64,000 bases of DNA from Neelides folsomi (taxonomy: Eukaryota; Arthropoda; Collembola; Neelipleona; Neelidae): contig JAQGBZ010000085.1 of assembly GCA_034687125.1 (NCBI GenBank), positions 62,001 to 126,000 of the forward strand, in the 5' to 3' direction. Position 1 is the stretch's first letter. Every line of letters starts with the position of its first letter. The notes under the pieces are model-generated. The model was given only the letters and a program-made list of their open reading frames with translations, made no database searches and was not told where the DNA came from. Position numbers and translations under genes: made by a program. Positions 52,201 through 61,200 of the stretch are shown one piece after another.

Positions 52201-55200
52201 GAAGCTTCTTAATTTGTATTTCATCGCACTCTTTTTCAAATCCAGCAGCATCACTCAGTACCAAAGTAAATGGTCCTTCAAAAAACTCGCATATTTCTGT
52301 CTCCAATTTCTAAAATATTAAATCATTTTTATAATTATAATTTATACTAGATTACTTTAAAATGGTATTTAAGATTTTATTTTGGACTTGTTTACATTTG
52401 AAAATTACATAATAATGCCCATAATTAATTTACAAATAAATAATAACAAAGAAACAAAACATTATTTTGAAATCAAAAGCTACATAGATCCTTCGTTCAA
52501 ATTACAATGTTTAAATTATTAATACCTTAAGATTGGCAAGTTTCCTTTCAACGTCATATGATGCCAATGGAGCGGTGTGTGAGTCGACAATTTCATTGTT
52601 CATTCGATTAACCCAAGATTTTACGGACTCAACATTGTCGTTGAACTTTCTTCTTGAAACGAGAGCTTCATTTAAGAACAATAAATGTTTCTTTAATTTA
52701 GAGCAAAAAGATCCATGTTGAGTGAGAGTTGCCGCAAGTTGAGTTTCAGCTTCAGTGATTTCACTTTCTTCCAGTTCGGGTCGAAGGGCTCCAAGTCGAT
52801 GGTCGAGTGTTTCCAATATTGCTTGCTTACTCTCTGCCTCTTTCAAGCTCACCTTAACTGCATTCTGAATAGCTTCAATTGGAGGAATCTCAAATCCAAT
52901 TTTAGTTGAGACTGTGAGGTTAGACGGTTCTTTAAAATATTCTTTACAGGCATTCAAATTATTCTTAAAGTCATCAAAGCTCTTTTTAGCAACTTCGAGA
53001 ATTTGCTCCTTTCTCTCAATTCGTTTCTTCAATTCTCCAAACCGGCGGTCCAAACTTTTGATTTGATCTTCAACCATTTGGGCATCGACATTACTTAATT
53101 CATTCATCACATGAGTTCCACATGCTTTGACTTCTGCTAAATTCTTCATGTTATTATCAAACTCATTAAACATGTCCTTAAGGTAAGAAATTTTTTCGTG
53201 AGAGGAAATTCCGCCTCCCTTTTCTAATGGATCCATTTTCCCAGATAGTTGATCTAAAGAATTTTGTGTTTTTGTCACCAGACCACGATATTCCGTCACT
53301 TTAGATTGGACTTCCATTCGAAGGTTAATAACGTCTCCCACTTCTCTTTCAAGAATGCTCAGCTCTTCTTCAAGGTTTGGAAGATATTTAATGTTTACAA
53401 GGCCACTTTCTTGAATCTCAATTTCTTGTAATTGAATAGATTTTTCTCCACATCCCTTAAAATTTACAAATAATAACATTCTTAATGACTTAGGTAAGCA
53501 CCACTACTTAGTAATGATAATGATATAAAAGTTCTGAATAAATAAATACATTATATGTTATTTATAGCGTACCGTTCGGATATCTTGGAGTTGATTGAGT
53601 TCAACCTGAGCTGAATCCATTCTCAATTTTGCTTTTCTGTTTCTTATATCTTTCAATGCATTTCTTGAATCATCAACCCATTTCTTAATTGCATCTTTTC
53701 CAGAACAAATCTCTTCTAGTTCCAAAGTAGCAGAAGAAAGCTCCGTCATGTGAGTTTGAATCTAATGGTTAAAGTTAAAATTATTGTTTAATATGTTTAG
53801 TTTCATGAAACTGATAGGCTTTAAAACAAAATGTTAGTTAAAATAATTGTTGATTTTCTGAATTGACAATTCAGTACATAAGAATCAATCTAGATACTAA
53901 AGCATATCTATTTTAGAATTGCAAACTACGCTACACTACTTGAAACGTGACAGCATGACATGGCACACTGAAGAAATCTAATTAGTTTAAGCTTCAGCAA
54001 TATTTTCAACTTCTCAACGCTAACCTTTGAACATAAATATTCAATTCTTTCATTAATAACATTGCATCTTGAACTATCGGTGACAATTTGTATTCTGGCT
54101 TCCTTCGTTTCTTCGTTAAATGCTTCTTTAACACGTAATGGCTTATATCGTGCAAAAATAAAATAAGTTTAGAAAAACAAAAAAAAACGTTAAATCATAA
54201 TTTTCACATCAAATAACACATCAAACAAAAATAATTCATGAAATCCCATCAGACAATTGTACCTGGTCAATAAGATCTTCCAGACGGCTTCTGACTGCAA
54301 TCTCTTTGTCTGGAATTGGCTGCAACATTGCTTCCTGTGGACTTGTTGGTCTTGATAGTGACGCAGTTGCGGCTTCACAAGCTTGAACTGCTAGAGAAAG
54401 TCTATTCTTTTCCCCTTGAATTTTATTGTGAACTCTCTGGAAATTAACAGCATTTTAAAATAAATCCAATAAATAAAGTTAAGTAAATAATTTATTTAAT
54501 GAAGAATACTTACTCTGAAATAGTCGAGCATCTTGCCAGAAGCTTCAATGTTATCAATTGGACTCTCGAGATGTTCTTTTATTTCCGGCTCTAATTGATT
54601 TAAATAAACCGTTATGCTCTCTAATGTATCTTCGTAATCTTGGAACTTGGCCAGGGACTCGATGAGCCTTTTCTTAATTTGAATTCCGGTGTGAAGGAGA
54701 GAGTCGTAACTCTCTTGAACATTTTTCAACTGTTTTTCGATTGTTGTTTCAATAGAAGGAATTGTCGTCTTGTAGCGCTCCACTTGGCCTCTCCCTTTAC
54801 CATTCACAGTTTCAAGAACCGATTGATATTCCTCGATTTCCTCAAGAAGCTGCTTGTGAACTTCCATCTGTTCAAGAGTTTGCTCCCGATTGGTGATGTA
54901 GAGAGAATTGTGAGCCATGAGTTGGAAGGATGTCTGAAGGAGCCATTTTTCAGTATCTTGAAGTGCCGAATGATAATCGGTGTAATCTTTAATCTCATCA
55001 TCCATTTGACTCAAGATGGCTTCTACAGATTCTTTCAATTGTCTCCATTTCTTCACAAGTTTGCTGCAAGATTCGGCAGTTTTTGAACTATTGGCCCACT
55101 TAGAAAGCTCTGATGACTCAAGTTGTAAACGGTCGAGTTCTTCCTTTTCGGTTAATATTTCATTTTGAAGAATCTAAAATGATAGTTTAAAAGTCAGGTA

Positions 55201-58200
55201 TAAATATTTATTTCATCTATAAGTATTTTAAAACTTAATTAAATAAAATATTAAATGTTTACCTTGTATCGTTCATAAAGGGTTTTCATATCACCGAGCT
55301 CTCCTCTTGTGATAGGCGTCTCACTTAATTTCTCTTCTTTTGTCTTACACCAATCAGAGAAACGATTGTAATTTTCTTTGAAATCTTCCCACCTCTGGAG
55401 TGCCTCCTAAAATTAATTAATCAACGTGAAATGAATCTACCTAACATAATAGCGTTATAAAAACTGTTATTGAATTTACCTTTAATTTTGTAATCGACTT
55501 CTTGAGATCCATATTGAACTTTTCCCATCTGCTTCTCAAAACCAATACAGCCTCTCTCATTGAATCTTGATCTTCAGATGGTACCATGTTCAACACTCTT
55601 GTAAACGAATCTTGGAGTAGAGAGAGCAAATGTTGACCTTCGGTCAATCGTTTGGAAACAATCTAAAAGAAAATTTCAAATTGTTATACATTTAGCCCGT
55701 TAAATGATGATTCAAAGTATTAAATTAAGTTAATTTTTACATTAATTGTGTCGAGCTTTTCTTTAATTGCAGTTTCATCCCCGTAGCCTTCACAATCTTG
55801 AACTGTTCCTTCGGCTATTTTGAGCCATTCTTCGAGATCTTTCTTTGATTTTAAGAATTCAGTATGATCCGATAAATTCTTTTGAATCTTCGAAAGAAGC
55901 CCCTAAAATATAAATATGTTAATGAAATCATTTCTTAAGATTTTAAAGAAGAAAATAAGAATATAAAATTACAATCTAAAAAATTCATACCTGGCCAGAA
56001 GTAAGCAGTGCAGTAAATCTCGATTGCATTTTTATTGTTATGTCTCTAACTTGTGGAGATCCACTGTATTCCATGAGGGTCTCGCATTTATCATTAAGAT
56101 CTTCTAAAGGCATCTTGTGAGAAGTGATTTCTGCCATTAGTTTCTAAATTTGTAAGCATTAATTTTATTCTTATAAAACTTATAATGAAGATTGAAATTA
56201 TCGTAAGCATTAATAACAAACGTACTTTGCATCTTTCTAAATCATCAATTGCTTTGTCAGAGTCTGGCTCATCATGAAACTTTTGCTCGGTTTCAGTCAA
56301 TAAGTTTTCAATGTGTTGGTAGCACTTTTCAAAATCGTCCCATGCAACCAAACATTTTTGTAAATTCTTCTGGCTTTCATTGGAGAGTGCAAGGACACTG
56401 TCATAGTCGAATTGAAGTTGATGAGACTCTTGAGCAATTGCGTCTTCTCCTTCAGAAGACAAATTCTCCAAAAGCTTTCTTCCAAGTTCTTTCACTTCTT
56501 TTACTTGCTCTTCAGCTAAAATAAAAAGATTTGAATTACAAAATAACCATGTATAGAGTAATATGGTAGTATTACTCTAGTAGTAATATTTTAAATTATT
56601 AGATTTAAAATGTCAAGCTTTAATTTAGTAGTACCCTTTTGAAGAGACGTATTAAAGTTACGAAGCTCTTTCATCTTTTTCTCAACAAGATCCTTTTCTC
56701 CGTGTGGATCTGTAAAGAGTTGAAGTTCCAAACGAATCTTCCTTAAAAATTCTGACGTTTCACTGAAACGCTCCCAATATTTTTCATGCTCTTGTGCGAT
56801 TGATTCCAATTCCGAAATGTTATTTGCCAATGAACTCTTAAGATCTGAATAGGTTTGGAATGTGGGATTAAAAGCATCCCTTGGCATATCAGGTAATTCT
56901 GCCAATTTTGACTCAAGCTTTGAAAACATCTCTCCTTGAGCAACAAGTTCCTTTTCAATTCCTCGAAGTTTCTCAAGCGTCGCTCGCTTTTCACCCAAAT
57001 CCGCATATCCACCGTTCTCGTTGCTCTCTCTCATTTTTGAAGCTGTTTCTCCAAGAAGGTCGATAAGGACTTTGTGACCCTTTTCTAAATCTTCAAGTTG
57101 TGAGGCTCTCGTTGACAATTTCTGCCGCATATCTTGAACATCAGTAAGAATTTTTTCAAATTCATGTTTAAGGGCTTCGGTATCTTCATTAATTTTCCCT
57201 GCACCACTAGGTTCAGATGTTAACATGACCTTTTCTTTAAGTTCTAAAACGTAACGAAGTTTGTTCTGTCCTTGTTCAAGGGTTTGTTTAAGACCTTTAA
57301 CGGCTTGAAGACGATTGTTAACATCGCTCAGATTATAAGAAACGTCAGAGAGTTGCGAGAGCTTTTCCCTTGTACGGTCAATCCAATCCTGACATTCTCC
57401 AAATAGAGAATTGTGTTGCTGATGCTCTTGGTATTGAAGTTCAAGACGACGAATGACTTCCTTTGCAAGAGAAAGCAAAGCGTTGAATTTGGTCGTGAGT
57501 TGTGTAACAGAGTTGGAAATTCGCGAATCGGCACATGTTTCAAGAAGGATTTGAGCTTTTAGGTTAAGCCGATCCAATTCTTTTTGCCAATCAAAAATCG
57601 TTTGAAGCTGAGCTTGAAATTCCTCCAGTGCAGTTTTCTTTTCCATTAAAGAATTCTGAAGCTGATGAAAAGATTTTACTTCTTTTTCTTTGTTGTTGAT
57701 CCATTCTTCTGCTTCACCGTGTTGATCTTCCCATTCTTTCCACCTTACTAGACCCACTTCCAGCAATTGTTGTGTTTTAGCCATGAACTCCCTAAATAAA
57801 GAAATCAATATTTAATGACATTGATTTAATTGGTTACATGTTTAACAAAAACGGAAAAAATGAATTAAAAAACAAAAATGTTAAAATTGACCAAAAGTCA
57901 TTGACAGAGATCAGAGAAAGTTTAGAAAACGATCACGACTTTTTCTCGTATTGGTAAATGGCGCCACTATTTAGTCGCTTTCTAGTCCTAATTACGTATT
58001 CAGTAAAATAATTCAAATGGCTTACAAATAATTGTCAAATTCTTCCTGGAGAACAGCGACTTCCTCTTCAATCAGTTCTTGATCATCGTGGTCGACGATC
58101 CCACAAGCGTCGCTGCCTTTGGAAAGAGCTGCGTCGAGTTTCTTTTGTCCAACGTCAACTTCAGACTGAAGCACTTTAAGTTGGGAGATCTTGCTGGACA

Positions 58201-61200
58201 AATTGTCTTTGTCTCCAACCGGTTCAGATATTTTTCCAAGTTTCTCTTTTGCAACTCTCATCCACGCCATGAACTCATTAGCCAAGTCAACAAATGCCTG
58301 TGTAAAGATTGAATTATAAATTCAGGTGAGCAATTTTTAATGATTTAACAGACTCCGTGAATATGCATTATGTAAAATTACATTACATAATAAATAAAGT
58401 TATATTTCATATTTAATTAAAATAACTCAACTACATACCTGATGTTGTTCAACCATCTCCTTTTGTCTTGCATACATCTCTTGGGCCTGTTTGGTCAGAC
58501 TTTGGTATTTAGTAGATATTTCAGAAGCTGGTGCTTCTTGCATTAAATTCTCAGCTTTAGAAGTAACAGATTCAATCATTGGCTCAAGAGAAACGATGTC
58601 TTGAACAATGGTATTTGTCGCTCTTAGGGTAGCTTTTCTTTCCCCAATGGAGAGTGAACTCATTCCAGGAGTTGGATGTGATTTCTTGGACCGAGAAACT
58701 TTTTGCTCTTTCACTTTTTGAAGCTTGGCTTCCCGATCGGAAATCCATTGTTGAACTTGAGAATAAGAAGAATTGTAATCGGCCCATTGTAGTAGGCTTG
58801 TCTCAAGAGACACTTTCGCATTCACCATCTTCTTCACGAGCCTTTCCCATTCGGAGCCAATTTCCTTCATTTGTTCATTGATTGTATCTCGGCCATCTGA
58901 ACGGGTATTTCGGAGAGTTTTTTCACCAGAGCTTACTGTAGCGTGCACAAGCGATTGACCTTCCTCTTGTCGTTGGACCAAATCCTTTATTACATAATGA
59001 TATATTATAGTATAGTATAACTTATATTGGTTAACGTTATTGTTCGTTATCATGTTTTTTAAAATTTGAATTATTATACCTGAATTTTATTCAAATTGGC
59101 TTGTAATCTTTCTTTCTTCGAGTCATTAGAATCAAAGCTCTCCCTTATAATTTCTCGGGCATTTTCAATCCACGTTCGAGTTTTTGCCAAATTATTAAGA
59201 AAACCTTGATGGTGTTCCAAATTAGCTTCTACTTTTTTAAGCACATCTTTGCCCATATTTAGTTGCACCTAAATATTATATTTTTGTTAATTTAATCAAT
59301 CTTATCATGTATTTGACAGATATATTTGTACATATTATGAATAAAGTAAATCAAAGACATTACTTGATATTTTGAATTGATGGTTCTCAATTGATTTCCA
59401 ACATAAGTGTCAAGATGTGAATTCAGAAGATCGGTTGCAGACTTGTTGAAATTGTCCATTTGACCTTTTCCTTTTTCTAATTTCTCAAGAACTTCATGCA
59501 TGTCAGCAACCTGCCTTTCTTTTTCTTGGACAGTTCCAGCAAGTGTGGTCTTAGCTGCCTTAATCAGAATTTCGCATTGTTGAAGCCAGTCAGAGAGCCT
59601 TTCGTATTCTTCTTTCCATTCTCTCAGTTTTACCATTGTGACTTCTAGCTGATCTTTTTGCTTTTGAATACTGTCAAAGAGACCTTCGAAGCTCTCATTT
59701 AATGCCCTTATTTCTGCTTTAATTGTGTCTTTCCCAGTTGGCGATGTGCTGGCCATAGCGACTTCTCCCGATTGTTGGAGACGTTCAACGAGTAAACTAC
59801 CCTGAGCTTTTTTATTCATTAATGCCGTATAAGTGCCAGAAGCAGATTCAACATCAAAGAGCCTATCTCCTAGAGATCGCTGCTTGAACGTTGGGATCTT
59901 CTCTCTTGCCCGGTTGAGCCAATTCATAAGTTCGTCATGAGCCTCTTTGAAAGCCTTGTGATCTTTAAATTGCTCTTCTCGCTGATGCCTCAATTCTCTG
60001 ATTTGACTCGAAAACATGTCAAACTTCTTGAGAATCTCTTGGGCTTGAGCTGCAGCTTGACTTTGTTGCCCGCTAGCCATCATCTCTTTTGCTTTGCTCT
60101 TCAGGCTTTCAACTTCTATCTTTTCACAGACAAGCTTTTCTTCCAAACTCTAAAAATTAATTGAAAAGTACGAGTATTATAAATTTCATAATCAATCAGA
60201 TAGATGTCTGGGAATTTCATAGCATAAATAAAATTATGACAAAGGGAATTTTGTCTTTAGATTTAATACCCTTGATTCATTTAAACTTACTCTTATAGTT
60301 TCTAATTGAGCTCTCTTTTCTTGCATTGTTGTTTGGAAAGGAGTTACGTCGGACATAACACTTTCTAGATACTCAACAGTTTTGTTTAGTTGATGTATTT
60401 GTTCGAGGAAACCTGCCCATCGGGAAATGCTTTCATCCAAGTAATTCTTTGTTTCAACCATTTTGGCCGCAAGACTACTCCATTCTTCTTGCAACTTCTT
60501 GACACTTTCATTAATTTCGCTGTGACCTGATGAAGCCGTATTGGCTAAAATGGCTTGTGCTAATTCGACAACTCTCTGTACTTTTCCATACCCATCTTCT
60601 TTGAACAGTAGCAAATCCTAATAATTTTAATGAGATATTATTTATCGATTGCGATCATTATTATATTATGAAAAAAAGATCAATTTTATTTAATTCAATA
60701 AAACTTACATGAACAGTTCCAAGTTTCCCTTCTAAATCTTTCTGAGAAGAAGCACTTAGGTCGGAACAGTAAGTAAGTTTGTATTTAATATCTTCAAGCC
60801 ATCTTGATATTTCTTTGATTTGTGAATCGAATTCCTGATGAGAGCTCACATAGCCTTGCCATTTGGAGACGCAATCTTTGACTCGGTGAGTTAATTGTGT
60901 ATATTTGCTTGTGAGATCACTCACGCTGGTGGAAGTCTTTGAAGTGAGAGATTGGTTTTGAAGATTCAGAGCCCTTTCCGAAATCGAATCAATCTCAAGT
61001 TCTTTCGCTCTCGTTTCTCCTTGTAGTTCCTAAATGATTGTGAATATCTTTTATAAGTATGTGATCGCATTTTATTTATTTAACTATAAATTAAATAACA
61101 ATTTGTTTTGATCCTAAACAAGTACCTTCAGTTCATTTAATTGTTCAATTTTAGAAGAAAGATTCGGCTTTAGGTCAACGGAATGAAGTTTATTGTCGGT